From positions 3,100,001 through 3,164,000 of the forward strand of contig NZ_CP018620.1 of the NCBI RefSeq assembly GCF_001908275.1: a DNA stretch of 64,000 nt. Reading direction: 5' to 3'. Below the pieces are notes generated by a model. The model ran no database searches. It was given only the letters and a program-made list of their open reading frames with translations, and was not told the origin of the DNA. The position numbers and the translations under genes are program-made. The stretch comes from Paenibacillus xylanexedens (GTDB lineage Bacteria > Bacillota > Bacilli > Paenibacillales > Paenibacillaceae). The first letter of the stretch is position 1. The number at the start of each line of letters is the position of its first letter. This document shows, in pieces, positions 34,132-43,446 of this stretch.

Positions 34132-35304
34132 TCAGGAGACACGATTGGTCATGCTGGACCATAACTTCAATCCGAAACCGATTAGTGCAGCCAGGGAGAA
34201 AGCCATAGCGGTGAGATAGAAGGTTTGTCTGCCTGCATGTTCCAGCAGCAGTCCGCCCAACGTTCCACTAAGAAGTCCCGAAGCACTGGACCAGACAATG
34301 GTGAACAAAGCCATACCTGTAGCTCTGTAGCCGTCCGGAACTAGGCGAATGATGTAGCGGACCGCCGTAACGTAGAAAATACCAAAGGTAACACTGTGCA
34401 TCGTCTGAATTGCAACAACGGCTGCAGGTGTATCGGATATGGACATGAGAAGCAAACGAACCGTATACATCAGTGCAGCAAAAGCAATTAGCGGCAGTTC
34501 TTTATAACGGTTTCCATACTTGCTGAGCAGTAGAAATATGGGGATTTCACTTACGGAAGAGATCAGCAAAGACCAGCCGATCAGCCCCTCGCTGGCACCC
34601 AGATCTTTTAGCGTGATGGTAAGAAATGCTTCGTTCATGCGATGTCCCATGGCAAGCAAAAATACACAGCCAAAAAAGGTGAGCACATCTCTGCGTTTCA
34701 AAATAGCCCATAACCCCGATAGATCCATTTTGCTACTGCTTCCCGAAGGTTGATCCTTCAATTGAAAACTGATCAATAGTGTAGTTGCAGCAAGACCAAC
34801 GCAGACCCAAATCGTCCATGCTGGACCAAAAGATCCAAGGAAATACCCGATACTTAATGCAAAGAAGGCATAACCGATCGATCCGAAGACTCGAATGGAA
34901 GTGAAATTTCGGCCGTACTTGCTGGCCGTTGTAATAGCCATCGTATCGGAGAGTGGATAGACCGGATAATAGAAAAAGTAAAACAGGGTCACGAGTACAA
35001 ATACCTGACCGAAAGTTGTTGCATTGGCGAGCATGATCCCTGTGATCAATTGACCACCAAGCAGAATGATCATCACTTTGCGTACCGTTTGGTAGCGGTC
35101 GCTGGCCATGCTCCAGAACATATTGGAGAACACAGAGATGAGGGGGCCAATTCCGTAGAGATATCCAATCTCAGCCCGACTGAAACCCAGATGACTGAAG
35201 TAAAGCTGGAAGTAGGATACCACCAGGACGGTGGAACCAAAGATGGTGAACATGAGAGCCCGAAGCCAGTTCTGATCCGGGCGGGCGTTGTGACTTAATT
35301 TCAT
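34132..35304 (-). CDS. MFS transporter, MFS_1-like / PPP-type family
   Basis: A 390-residue protein with twelve membrane helices of the MFS_1-like group (nucleoside:H+ symporter and 3-phenylpropionate transporter relatives). SYFQLYFSHLGFSRAEIGYLYGIGPLISVFSN at the start (key part FSRAEIGYLYGIGPL) and SIRVFGSIGYAFFALSIG in helix 5 are typical. The start is ATG 35304 with GGAG 9 bases upstream. Its own start lies 40 bases after the stop of the gene upstream on the minus strand (35345-36685), so both may be one transcript. Substrate unknown. Confidence 0.83.
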   Translation of the reverse strand: MKLSHNARPDQNWLRALMFTIFGSTVLVVSYFQLYFSHLGFSRAEIGYLYGIGPLISVFSNMFWSMASDRYQTVRKVMIILLGGQLITGIMLANATTFGQVFVLVTLFYFFYYPVYPLSDTMAITTASKYGRNFTSIRVFGSIGYAFFALSIGYFLGSFGPAWTIWVCVGLAATTLLISFQLKDQPSGSSSKMDLSGLWAILKRRDVLTFFGCVFLLAMGHRMNEAFLTITLKDLGASEGLIGWSLLISSVSEIPIFLLLSKYGNRYKELPLIAFAALMYTVRLLLMSISDTPAAVVAIQTMHSVTFGIFYVTAVRYIIRLVPDGYRATGMALFTIVWSSASGLLSGTLGGLLLEHAGRQTFYLTAMAFSLAALIGFGLKLWSSMTNRVS

Positions 35305-35344
35305 GATGAGAGACTCCAATCCTGATAACAATTCAATGATTTTA

Positions 35345-36685
35345 TTACCCTTTCAGGGATGTTGATTTACGGACTTTTGGCACGGACATCGTAGGTTCTT
35401 GCTTCGTGCGTCGGATAACGAGCCAGACAATGATGAGTTCGGCGAGCAGGCCAAGGGATTGGGCAACAGCGCCAATCATGCCGTTCCACGCAGGAAAAAT
35501 ACTAACCAGTATAAGCAGCACAATTACCGTGCAGATTGCATTCGCCGTTTGCGAACGAAACATCGTTTTTGTCTGACCGCGAAGCAGAATGAGGCCATTG
35601 CTGAAATCCAGAAAAGGGAAGATCAGCGGAAATAAGACGAACGCACGCAGTGTCCACAGACTTTGTTGCAAAAGTTCGCCCTGAACGCTCATGACATTTT
35701 CGAGTACCCATGGTCCCAAGGGGGTATAGGCAATCGACACCATCATCGCAAACGGAATAAATCCGGTGACAAGTGCGAATTTTCGTACCAGTTTGGCGTC
35801 TACAAGGTAGAAATTCAGCACGATCTGATGGATGTATGTAAAGAAGCTTAGCATCAACTGCATCAGACTGCTTGCTATGGCAAAGGATGAAATGGCTAGT
35901 GCGATCCCGGTCGTTTTGCCAAGTACGATGTTAATAACCGGTCCTATGAACAGCGCTACAAAGCTGGATAACAGAAGCGGCTTATAAAAGCGAAATACGT
36001 CTGCCTTGCTCTCGACGGGATGATCCTCAAGCTTGGCTGGCATCTTGCGCTTGATGCTGTTACCCTCCAGAAAGCTGACAAGCGCTTCAATCATCATGCC
36101 AGTAGCAAAAATGATAGCGCCTACACGTCCACTGTCAATGCTGTCTGTGTATATGAAATAGAGGGATAGGCCGTACATTCCGGCTAAACGGAATACCATC
36201 CCGATGGTTAACCACTTGGTGCGGTTATTCGTAATGATGATCCCCTGATAGATGTTACGGATCACTGAAAAGATACTTACATACATGAGAATTTCATATA
36301 CGTCGATGACTTTGTTCAGCAGATCCGGACTTACACCAAACAAGTATTTGAACACCCCGGTACCAACGGGAGAGTATACGATGAGAAACCCAATGAGAAG
36401 CACACAGGCCAGAAATATTTTGGTCACAAACGTGAGGGCCTGAAAGGAAAGGCGATCGCGAACCAGTGCGGAACAGGTTTGCCGAAGCAGGGTGGAGGGG
36501 CGTTCCGTGAGGGTTAACAAGCTACCGGCGATGGCATAGCTGGCAATAACCGTCTCAGGATGAGCGGAGCGTGCTAATGTGCTGTTTATGATGACGTGAG
36601 AAATGGTGACGAGAGAGGCGGAAATGCCAAGTGGCACAAAAAAAGAAAATAACCGTCTCCACGAAAGTGATTCACTTGACGACAT
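35345..36685 (-). CDS. MATE-like polytopic membrane protein (MOP superfamily, ANK-like)
   Basis: A 446-residue protein with about twelve membrane helices. PLGISASLVTISHVIINSTLARS and YAIAGSLLTLTERPSTLLRQTCSALVRDR near the N-terminus (key parts HVIINSTLARS and ERPSTLLRQTCSALVRD) resemble the bacterial MatE-type proteins related to animal ANKH, a branch of the MOP flippase/exporter superfamily; this assignment rests on remembered motifs. It could move lipid-linked or organic anion substrates. Divergent from ytpB, with the two start codons about 180 bases apart, and upstream of the MFS gene. Confidence 0.7.
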   Translation of the reverse strand: MSSSESLSWRRLFSFFVPLGISASLVTISHVIINSTLARSAHPETVIASYAIAGSLLTLTERPSTLLRQTCSALVRDRLSFQALTFVTKIFLACVLLIGFLIVYSPVGTGVFKYLFGVSPDLLNKVIDVYEILMYVSIFSVIRNIYQGIIITNNRTKWLTIGMVFRLAGMYGLSLYFIYTDSIDSGRVGAIIFATGMMIEALVSFLEGNSIKRKMPAKLEDHPVESKADVFRFYKPLLLSSFVALFIGPVINIVLGKTTGIALAISSFAIASSLMQLMLSFFTYIHQIVLNFYLVDAKLVRKFALVTGFIPFAMMVSIAYTPLGPWVLENVMSVQGELLQQSLWTLRAFVLFPLIFPFLDFSNGLILLRGQTKTMFRSQTANAICTVIVLLILVSIFPAWNGMIGAVAQSLGLLAELIIVWLVIRRTKQEPTMSVPKVRKSTSLKG

Positions 36686-36779
36686 GTCAACGACTCCTTT
36701 GATGGATGAAATATGCCTAGTATATCACAAAGCTTTGGGCGCGGATGCGATTTTTTATGCGGAATATGCGGCAGATCAT

Positions 36780-36808
36780 TTGTACAATTAAGGGGATCAT
36801 ATTATAAT
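36780..36808 (+). promoter_or_regulatory. Predicted sigma-A promoter of ytpB
   Basis: TTGTAC (36780-36785), 17-base spacer, TATAAT (36803-36808), 56 bases before the TTG start. Confidence 0.7.
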
Positions 36809-36864
36809 AGGAATGGTTAAAAATCGCTCTAATACGTATTCAACCAAGTGGAGGCACATTTATT

Positions 36865-37944
36865 TTGAGCCAATCAAATCGAAAACGTCATCAATATCCG
36901 CGTGGACCGCTGGCATTGATGAGAGGGGTGTACAAATACACCATTCCGGAAACACGGAAGGCACTGAATGGATGGCGTGCTCAAGCTGAGGCGATTCCGA
37001 ATGAGGAGTTGCGTACACAGGCACTTGCCAGTCTGAAGGATAAACAGTTTCACTGTGAAGGCGGAACCGTCTACGCATTGGCTGATTTGCCCAACAGACA
37101 CATTCTGATTCCGCTGATCGTTTCATATCAAACTATTAGTGATTATTTGGACAATCTGTGCGACCGCAGCACGTCGATGGACCCGGATGACTTTCGTCTT
37201 CTCCATCAATCCATGCTTGATGCGGTAGATCCCGAAGCAATTCCCGTCAATTATTATGCCCTCCGTGAGGAGCAGGATGACGGTGGGTATCTGCGGAATC
37301 TGGTGACCACATGTCAGGGACTGACCCGTCAGTTACCAGGCTATACGTCCGCCAAGCCCCAAATTCAGGATCTGGCAGGCCTATACACGGACCTGCAGGT
37401 ATATAAGCATATCAAGCCGGAACTGAGAGAAACGGCACTGCTCGAATGGTGGTCGGAGCATCGTCATCGCACACCTCAGTTTCGTTGGAACGAATTTGCT
37501 GCTGCAACTGGCTCTACACTGGGCGTTTTCATGCTGTTTCTGGCTGCGAGTGACGATCAGTTGACTGAAGAGCAAGCGGCCTCGATCCACACGGCCTATT
37601 TCCCACATGTATGCGCATTGCACATTATGCTCGATTATTTAATTGATCAGGATGAGGACCGCATCGGGGGAGATCTCAACTTCTGCAACTATTATGAGAA
37701 TGTGGAGACAATGCTGGACCGAATTGCTTTTATTGTGGAGATGGCACGCAGCGATGTACAGAAGATTCCGGGAAGCTCCTTTCACCGGATGATCATCGAA
37801 GGACTGATTGCCATTTACCTGTCTGATCCCAAAGTCAGCGAACAACAGGAAGTTCGCGTTGTATCCAAACGTCTGCTGAAAAATAGTCCGATCACAAGAA
37901 TATTTTTCTTCATTTTCAGTCGCTGGATACGGAAAAATATGTAA
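36865..37944 (+). CDS. ytpB: YtpB-like tetraprenyl-beta-curcumene synthase (DUF2600)
   Basis: A 359-residue class I-type terpene synthase of the DUF2600 family. B. subtilis YtpB converts heptaprenyl diphosphate to tetraprenyl-beta-curcumene, a C35 sesquarterpene precursor. Acidic metal-binding motifs are visible in SDYLDNLCDRS (about 92-102) and MLDYLIDQDEDRIGGDLNFCNYYE (about 256-278), plus the basic C-terminus KRLLKNSPITRIFFFIFSRWIRK that may hold it at the membrane. Translation starts at TTG 36865 after TGGAGG. The downstream cyclase (squalene-hopene cyclase type) is not in this window. pfkA follows after 53 bases, perhaps in the same transcript. Confidence 0.9.
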   Translation: MSQSNRKRHQYPRGPLALMRGVYKYTIPETRKALNGWRAQAEAIPNEELRTQALASLKDKQFHCEGGTVYALADLPNRHILIPLIVSYQTISDYLDNLCDRSTSMDPDDFRLLHQSMLDAVDPEAIPVNYYALREEQDDGGYLRNLVTTCQGLTRQLPGYTSAKPQIQDLAGLYTDLQVYKHIKPELRETALLEWWSEHRHRTPQFRWNEFAAATGSTLGVFMLFLAASDDQLTEEQAASIHTAYFPHVCALHIMLDYLIDQDEDRIGGDLNFCNYYENVETMLDRIAFIVEMARSDVQKIPGSSFHRMIIEGLIAIYLSDPKVSEQQEVRVVSKRLLKNSPITRIFFFIFSRWIRKNM

Positions 37945-37997
37945 GTCAGGTGTGATATTGCGGAGCCTGAAGTGAAACTAGAGGAGGAAGAAACATC

Positions 37998-38969
37998 ATG
38001 ACAGCAGTAAAGAAAATCGCAGTATTAACGAGCGGTGGTGATTCACAGGGGATGAACGCGGCTGTTCGTGCGGTTGTTCGCAGCGGACTGTTTCACGGTC
38101 TCGAAGTATTTGGAGTTCAACGTGGATACCAGGGTCTTTTGAATAATGACATTTTCCCAATGGATTTGCGGAGTGTAGGGGATATCATCCAACGTGGGGG
38201 AACGGTTCTTCAATCGGCACGTTGCAAGGAGTTCTATACCGCTGAAGGCCAGCAAAAAGGTGCGGACATTCTGCGTGCCCGTGGCATTGACGGTCTGGTT
38301 GTAATCGGTGGGGATGGTTCCTACAACGGAGCGAATAAACTGAGCAAGCTGGGCATTAACACCATGGGGCTGCCAGGAACGATTGATAACGATGTTTCAT
38401 TCACCGACTATACCATCGGATTTGATACAGCGGTAAGCATAGTAGTTGATGCAGTAAACAAATTACGTGATACGATGTCTTCACACGAACGTTCTTCCAT
38501 CGTTGAAGTTATGGGTCGTCACTGTGGAGATATCGCTCTGCATGCCGGACTTGCTTCGGGTGCTGAGACGATTCTTGTCCCAGAAGTTCCGTTTGACATG
38601 GACGAAGTGGCTGATCGGATGAAAGCTAACTTTGCACATGGCAAACGTCACAGTATTATTATCGTTGCTGAAGGCGTGGGCAAGGGTGAAGATGTAGCAA
38701 AAGAACTGATGGAACGTTGCCCGACATATGAGCCGCGTGTAACCGTTCTGGGTCACATTCAGCGTGGGGGTACGCCAACTCCATTCGACCGTAACCTGGC
38801 AAGCCGTCTTGGAGACTTCGCTGTTCGCAGTCTGATTGCAGGCGAGACAGACAAAGGTTGTGGCATTATCAAGGGTGAACTTACCTTGACGGATATTGAT
38901 AAAGTGGTTAACACAAAAAAAGATTTCGATATGGTGACTTACGAGCTTGCACAACGTTTGTCCCAATAA
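37998..38969 (+). CDS. pfkA: 6-phosphofructokinase
   Basis: A 323-residue ATP-dependent phosphofructokinase that makes fructose-1,6-bisphosphate, the committed step of glycolysis. Motifs: LTSGGDSQGMNAAVRA (ATP phosphate loop), QSARCKEF, GGDGSYNGA, LPGTIDNDV with the catalytic Asp, MGRHCGDIAL and HIQRGGTPTPFDR. The loop has Gln where most bacterial enzymes have Pro or Ala-Pro (GGDSPGMNA). ATG follows GAGGAGG. pyruvate kinase, the usual partner in Bacillus, is not adjacent; ytpB is upstream instead. Confidence 0.96.
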   Translation: MTAVKKIAVLTSGGDSQGMNAAVRAVVRSGLFHGLEVFGVQRGYQGLLNNDIFPMDLRSVGDIIQRGGTVLQSARCKEFYTAEGQQKGADILRARGIDGLVVIGGDGSYNGANKLSKLGINTMGLPGTIDNDVSFTDYTIGFDTAVSIVVDAVNKLRDTMSSHERSSIVEVMGRHCGDIALHAGLASGAETILVPEVPFDMDEVADRMKANFAHGKRHSIIIVAEGVGKGEDVAKELMERCPTYEPRVTVLGHIQRGGTPTPFDRNLASRLGDFAVRSLIAGETDKGCGIIKGELTLTDIDKVVNTKKDFDMVTYELAQRLSQ

Positions 38970-38983
38970 TTCGATTCTTACGC

Positions 38984-39025
38984 AAAGAGCACAATCCCGC
39001 TTTAACGTGGATTGTGCTCTTTTTG
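38984..39025 (+). terminator. Terminator of pfkA
   Basis: A 13-bp stem AGAGCACAATCC / GGATTGTGCTCT followed by TTTTT; symmetrical enough to serve the convergent MATE gene too. Confidence 0.85.
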
Positions 39026-39052
39026 TTGTTTCACGGAGTGAGTATATCAATG

Positions 39053-40411
39053 TTACGCCTTGCGGAGTGCGGCTTGTTTTTGTACTAGGAAGAGTCTCCA
39101 GAGAAGCGCTGTTGCTCCTACGGCAAGGCCGGCAATAAGCCCGATCCAGTATCCAAAGGCGCCGAGTGAAGTATACGTAGCTGTTAGGTAACCTACAGGC
39201 AGACCAATGATCCAATACGCTACAAACGTAATGATCAATGCCGGATTAACATCTTTGTAGCCACGTAATGCTCCTTGGGTCGGTGTAGCAATCGCATCCG
39301 AGATCTGAAAGAAAATGGCGTAGATAAGGAAATGCTGCGTAAGTGCAATGACCTCCCGATCGTTTGAATACACGCCTGCAATCTGTTCGCCGAACACAAT
39401 CAACACGATCGCTGTCAGCAGTGAGAGTCCGATGGCTCCACCAATTCCAAGCAGACTGTATTGTCTGGCATCTCTCAGACGCCCCGCACCTGCCTCATAG
39501 CCCACAAGGATCGTAAGAGCCATACATATGCTCACAGGCAGCATGTAGAGCGTAGAAGCGAAATTCAGCGCCGCTTGATGGGCAGCAATTGTTGTGGTAT
39601 CGAAACGGCTCATCATTAAAGTCACAGCAGCGAAGATGGACGTTTCGAAAAAAGTCGCAAATCCGATGGGCACTCCAATCTTAAGTAACTCTTTCCATTT
39701 TGACAATGATACACGGGTCCATTCACGGAAAATGCCATACTGGGCGAAAGGTTCGACCCGATGGACAAAAAAGAGACTAATAAGAAAGATCAGCCAGTAT
39801 GTACATGCTGTAGCAACACCAGCACCAACACCGCCCAATTGTGGAAAACCCCAGCGACCGAATATTAGCAGATAATTTAGAAAGATGTTAACGGGCAGGG
39901 AAACCAACGTAATGAACATCGTAGTCCGTGTCTGGCCAAGTGCATCCATGAAGCTGCGCAGCACCGTATATCCGAAGAGCGGGATAATGCCAAAAGCAAG
40001 TGCGCACAAAAAATAGAAGGCAACTTGGGCAACTCGGGGTTCCAGAGGCATTCCGTTCAGTATAGGGCCAAGTAACAACGCCCCGGCTCCGATCACGACG
40101 AGACTGACTGCAATCCCGAGATACAACGCCTGGATGACGTTATACCCGATCTGATCATTGCGTTTGGAACCTAACAGATGGGAAACGACAGGTGTAATAC
40201 CGATCAAAATCCCGCTTAGTCCAGTTTGAACTGGCATCCACAGACTTGTGCCAATCGCGACGCCTGCAAGGTCGGCCGGGGAAAACTTGCCTGACATATT
40301 GGTGTCGAAGAACGACATGGCAGAGAGGGCGATTTGAGTGGTGAAGATGGGCAAAAATATAATCAGGAATTGCTTCACTTTTTGGGAAAAACTTGTTGTG
40401 TTCATGTTCAC
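39053..40411 (-). CDS. MATE family efflux transporter
   Basis: A 452-residue NorM-type multidrug and toxin extrusion protein with twelve membrane helices in two related halves. Typical features are [28 protein letters not shown] in helices 1-2 (key part [20 protein letters not shown]), [24 protein letters not shown] in the first half and the matching [18 protein letters not shown] in the second. Exports cationic drugs with Na+ or H+. The start is GTG 40411, 8 bases after GAGG; ATG 40405 is an alternative. Convergent to pfkA. Confidence 0.92.
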   Translation of the reverse strand: MNMNTTSFSQKVKQFLIIFLPIFTTQIALSAMSFFDTNMSGKFSPADLAGVAIGTSLWMPVQTGLSGILIGITPVVSHLLGSKRNDQIGYNVIQALYLGIAVSLVVIGAGALLLGPILNGMPLEPRVAQVAFYFLCALAFGIIPLFGYTVLRSFMDALGQTRTTMFITLVSLPVNIFLNYLLIFGRWGFPQLGGVGAGVATACTYWLIFLISLFFVHRVEPFAQYGIFREWTRVSLSKWKELLKIGVPIGFATFFETSIFAAVTLMMSRFDTTTIAAHQAALNFASTLYMLPVSICMALTILVGYEAGAGRLRDARQYSLLGIGGAIGLSLLTAIVLIVFGEQIAGVYSNDREVIALTQHFLIYAIFFQISDAIATPTQGALRGYKDVNPALIITFVAYWIIGLPVGYLTATYTSLGAFGYWIGLIAGLAVGATALLWRLFLVQKQAALRKA

Positions 40412-40544
40412 TGGCAGTGCCTCACTATTCTAAAGAGATGTCATCCAAGTGTCATATCTGGACAGCTATTTATTGTAGTGGATTTTGATCAATTTGAATA
40501 GGGACAGAAAGCAGAGTAGGGGTGTACAGAGAAAAATGAACACC

Positions 40545-40580
40545 AAAAAAACCTCGCTCCGCTATATGCAGAACGAGGTT
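40545..40580 (-). terminator. Terminator of the glycoside hydrolase gene
   Basis: AACCTCG / CGAGGTT with a 17-base loop and seven T on the minus strand. Confidence 0.75.
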
Positions 40581-40611
40581 GGATGAAATGAGAAGTATGA
40601 AAGAGTGCGGA

Positions 40612-41793
40612 TTACTTATATTGTACACCTGATGTATAACGGTTGGACGCATTCCAGAGCAGATATTCATGTACATCCATGTCTTTCATTGCTCTAATCT
40701 GGTCTTCCACTTGTTTCTTGCCATACTTGACATAATGCCCACTGCCCAGCCAGCTTGCTGTGAAGTCCTGAATCCACGGACGAATGACGGGTTTGAGTTC
40801 TTTGGTAGGGTCTAGTTTCTTGTGTGTATCTTCCATTGAACCCTTGATGGTTGTGTAAGGATCTTTGTCAGGGTCCTTGACCCCATACCAGCCAGTAGAA
40901 TAGTGACTAGGGTATACCATCGGTGAGATTACGTCCACATTTTCGGATATTTTAACAAAATCTTGTCCAATGCCTTCAGCCGCAGGTACGGAAGCGGCAT
41001 AACCAAAAATATCAACCGAGACACGGACCCCTAGCGGGGCCAACTCCTTGCGTGCATATTGCACGAATTCAGCCACAACATCGACTCGTGACTTGTCGGA
41101 TTTGGTATATTTCAGTACATCGGCTCGAGTTTCGAAACCTTCCGGGAAACGAACGTAGTCAAATTGAATCTCTTTAAATCCAAGCTTGGCAGCTTCCTTG
41201 GCAATCTCAATGTTATAGTCCCATACTTCCTTGCTGTACGGATTCACAAAGCTATCGCCTTTGCCATTTGCCCAGACAGATCCATCCTTATTACGGAAGG
41301 AGAGCTCCGGATTTTTCTTGGCAAGAATCGTATCTTTGAATACAACGACACGTGCAATCGGGTAGACCTCATGTTTTTGCAATCGTTTCATCAAGGCATC
41401 GATATCCCGAATAAAAGGTTGGGATTTACCCATTTTCTGAAGCGCTTTGTTTTCTGTGGGATAAGTTATGTATCCGAGATCGTCTTTGATATCAATGACC
41501 ATGGCATTCAGTTCTGTACTGTCGGTCAGTTCCAGCAATTCTTTCATACGTGCACCGCCGGCACTGTAGGCCGTTACATAGATACCTTTGACCACGGGTG
41601 CATCAGGTTGAGGATCAATTTTGGCAGGTGGGTTATCGGCATCAATAACAACCTGATCTTTTTGAGATTGGATAATTGCGGTGTTAAAACTGTTGGTTAA
41701 CGATTGGAATTGAGGATTTCCCTGGTCCGCCACTGCGGGGGCACCACCAAAGCTTCCAAAGGCCATAGCCATTAAAGCCCAAAACATGTTCAT
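40612..41793 (-). CDS. Secreted putative glycoside hydrolase (DUF4015 family)
   Basis: A 393-residue TIM-barrel protein of the DUF4015 putative glycosyl hydrolase family. A short hydrophobic N-terminus (FWALMAMAFGSFGGAPAVA) acts as export signal. The barrel shows VKGIYVTAYSAGG, MVIDIKDDLGYITYP, IQFDYVRFPEGF with the conserved Asp, VSVDIFGYAA, VDVISPMVYPSHYSTGW and IRPWIQDFTA, all characteristic of the family, in which Asp and Glu on these strands are probable catalytic residues. Natural substrate unknown; related proteins are linked to cell-wall or exopolysaccharide polymers. ATG 41793 follows AAGGGAG. Confidence 0.88.
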   Translation of the reverse strand: MNMFWALMAMAFGSFGGAPAVADQGNPQFQSLTNSFNTAIIQSQKDQVVIDADNPPAKIDPQPDAPVVKGIYVTAYSAGGARMKELLELTDSTELNAMVIDIKDDLGYITYPTENKALQKMGKSQPFIRDIDALMKRLQKHEVYPIARVVVFKDTILAKKNPELSFRNKDGSVWANGKGDSFVNPYSKEVWDYNIEIAKEAAKLGFKEIQFDYVRFPEGFETRADVLKYTKSDKSRVDVVAEFVQYARKELAPLGVRVSVDIFGYAASVPAAEGIGQDFVKISENVDVISPMVYPSHYSTGWYGVKDPDKDPYTTIKGSMEDTHKKLDPTKELKPVIRPWIQDFTASWLGSGHYVKYGKKQVEDQIRAMKDMDVHEYLLWNASNRYTSGVQYK

Positions 41794-41896
41794 TCATTTC
41801 CACTCCCTTATGTGTGCATTCCATGTATGAATTATACATTAAAGCCTCTGGGCTTTTAACCATATTAATCAAGTAATGAAACACATGGAAAAAATG

Positions 41897-41936
41897 AAAA
41901 CCGCTTCCTGCTGAGGAAATCCCCTGCAAGAAGCGG
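41897..41936 (-). terminator. Terminator of the small gene 41957-42151
   Basis: CCGCTTC / GAAGCGG stem with inner TGC / GCA pairs; T-rich sequence follows on the minus strand. Confidence 0.65.
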
Positions 41937-41956
41937 CGTGATCAATCTGAAAAAAA

Positions 41957-42151
41957 TTATTGAATGTAAATCTCATTTTGATGCTCACAAATACTGTACT
42001 GAATGATTTCCATTGCGTCTCCCTGTTCCAGGATGCCCAGCCCATCCCGGAGGACAATCAGTGAGTCGAGTTCATTCGGTTTCAAGAAAGGGAGCATTTC
42101 CGGGCACCATCTGTTGACAATCTCAAACAGTTTTACCGTTTCCATATCCAC
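41957..42151 (-). CDS. Small protein of unknown function
   Basis: About 64 residues, acidic, soluble: LFEIVNRWCPEMLPFLKPNE, then LDSLIVLRDGLGILEQGD and IIQYSICEHQNEIYIQ. It looks like a compact alpha/beta domain. The ribosome site AAAGGGTGA best fits GTG 42151; GTG 42160 overlaps it and ATG 42145 is a further option. It has its own terminator, which supports it as a real gene. I do not recognise the family. Confidence 0.6.
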   Translation of the reverse strand: MDMETVKLFEIVNRWCPEMLPFLKPNELDSLIVLRDGLGILEQGDAMEIIQYSICEHQNEIYIQ

Positions 42152-42319
42152 AATAATCACCCTTTCCTACTCGAATTCCAAAATGGTAAGTCATTCGGCG
42201 CGATTCGGGAAAGCATATGGCCTGTGAAATTGAAGGGTTGAACCTGCTATACAACATATTTAGGAGCCGTACACCGTTATTATACCACAATGTTGTGAAT
42301 TGTTAACCGTACAGGTGTC

Positions 42320-43141
42320 TCAACTTCTGCGAAATGAACCCATAACACCAACCGTTTCCACAATGTTAACAAAAGCGTTTGGATCTGTATCCTTGATAAT
42401 ACGTTTAATTTCAACCAACTCGTAGCGGGTGGTAACGGTCATGAGCATGTCCTTCTCAATATCCGTGTAGGCTCCCTGAGTCTTAATTTTGGTAACTCCA
42501 CGAGGCCGAACAAGTAATTTTTTTAACATGGCTTCGGTTTCGTTTGTAATAATGTACAGTGTTACTTTGACGTGACTGATATGGATCAGATCAAGCACTT
42601 TACCTGTAATGTAGATGGATACCATCGAGGCCAAGGCTGTATTCCAATTGTCACTCAGGTATCCTGCAAGCATAATGATCGTACCGTTCATACCGGCCAT
42701 TACTGTACCAATCGGAAAGTCTCGTTTACGCGTGAAAATGGACCCAACAATGTCGAGTCCTCCTGTGGAGCCGCCGACTCGGAAGGAAACGCCAGTACCC
42801 ATTCCAATAAGCACACCGCCAAATACAGAACTAAGTAAAGGGTCTGTAGCCACAGCAAAAACAGGCAGAAGCGCAATGAACCAGGAAGTGGCTGCTACCG
42901 AAAGAATACTTAATGTAATGAAGCGTCGTCCAAGAATAAACCAACCTGCAATGAGCAGGGGAATGTTAAGAACAAAATACATTATACTAAGATTCAACGT
43001 TGTAAAATAACCCAGAAGCATTGAAATACCGGACACCCCGCCGCTTAAAAGCTGATGGGGGACCAAAAACCAGTTGAAGCCGCAGGCAATAGCTGCAGCA
43101 CCCAAAATGATCACTAAAGAGTGCCAAATTATTTTGGGCAA
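42320..43141 (-). CDS. YitT family membrane protein
   Basis: A 273-residue protein: five to six membrane helices (residues about 5-170) with GFNWFLVPHQLLSGGVSGISMLLGY, FGGVLIGMGTGVSFRVGGSTGGLDIVG and a C-terminal cytoplasmic DUF2179 domain (from about 190, HVKVTLYIITNE, GAYTDIEKDMLMTVTTRYEL and IKDTDPNAFVNIVETVGVMGSF). This is the standard YitT/YpjC layout, function unknown. TTG 43141 follows GAGGTGA by 5 bases and matches family length, so the 57 upstream codons of the same frame are rejected. Confidence 0.9.
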   Translation of the reverse strand: MPKIIWHSLVIILGAAAIACGFNWFLVPHQLLSGGVSGISMLLGYFTTLNLSIMYFVLNIPLLIAGWFILGRRFITLSILSVAATSWFIALLPVFAVATDPLLSSVFGGVLIGMGTGVSFRVGGSTGGLDIVGSIFTRKRDFPIGTVMAGMNGTIIMLAGYLSDNWNTALASMVSIYITGKVLDLIHISHVKVTLYIITNETEAMLKKLLVRPRGVTKIKTQGAYTDIEKDMLMTVTTRYELVEIKRIIKDTDPNAFVNIVETVGVMGSFRRS

Positions 43142-43197
43142 TTTAATCACCTCATTTATATTTAAAACCAGATTGCTGGTAATCTTGAATTGTTTTG

Positions 43198-43446
43198 TGA
43201 TATAATAATTTGTGGATATTCTTGAGTAGGAAACTTTTCCTAAATGGAGCAATAAAATTTTGAAATGTTTCAAACACATGTATGTAGTTTTAGTCTTATG
43301 TTGGGGACCCATTCATGGAATTATATTCGTTAGTGAAAATAATTCGTCCCGTTGGGATACCCTATAAATATTAACGCTACTTAAGAATACAGACAACAAA
43401 GTGGATTGTCCACCATGTCCACCATATAAAAGGAGCATGAATAATT
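43198..43446 (+). promoter_or_regulatory. Extended -10 promoter and long 5' leader of cshA
   Basis: TGATATAAT at 43198-43206 fits the extended -10 consensus and would give a leader of about 230 bases. The leader carries small helices (AGGAAA / TTTCCT-like at about 43229-43243, TTTGAAATGTTTCAAA at about 43258-43273, GTCCCGTTGGGAT at about 43347-43360, GTGGATTGTCCAC at about 43401-43413) but no open frame. The promoter assignment is inference. Confidence 0.4.

Noticed and set aside
38481..39215. Open frame of 244 codons on the minus strand
   Set aside because: Spans the end of pfkA, its terminator and the start of the MATE region in another frame; not a plausible protein.
41164..41700. Open frame of 178 codons on the plus strand
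   Set aside because: Antisense shadow of the DUF4015 glycoside hydrolase gene, which has full family motifs.
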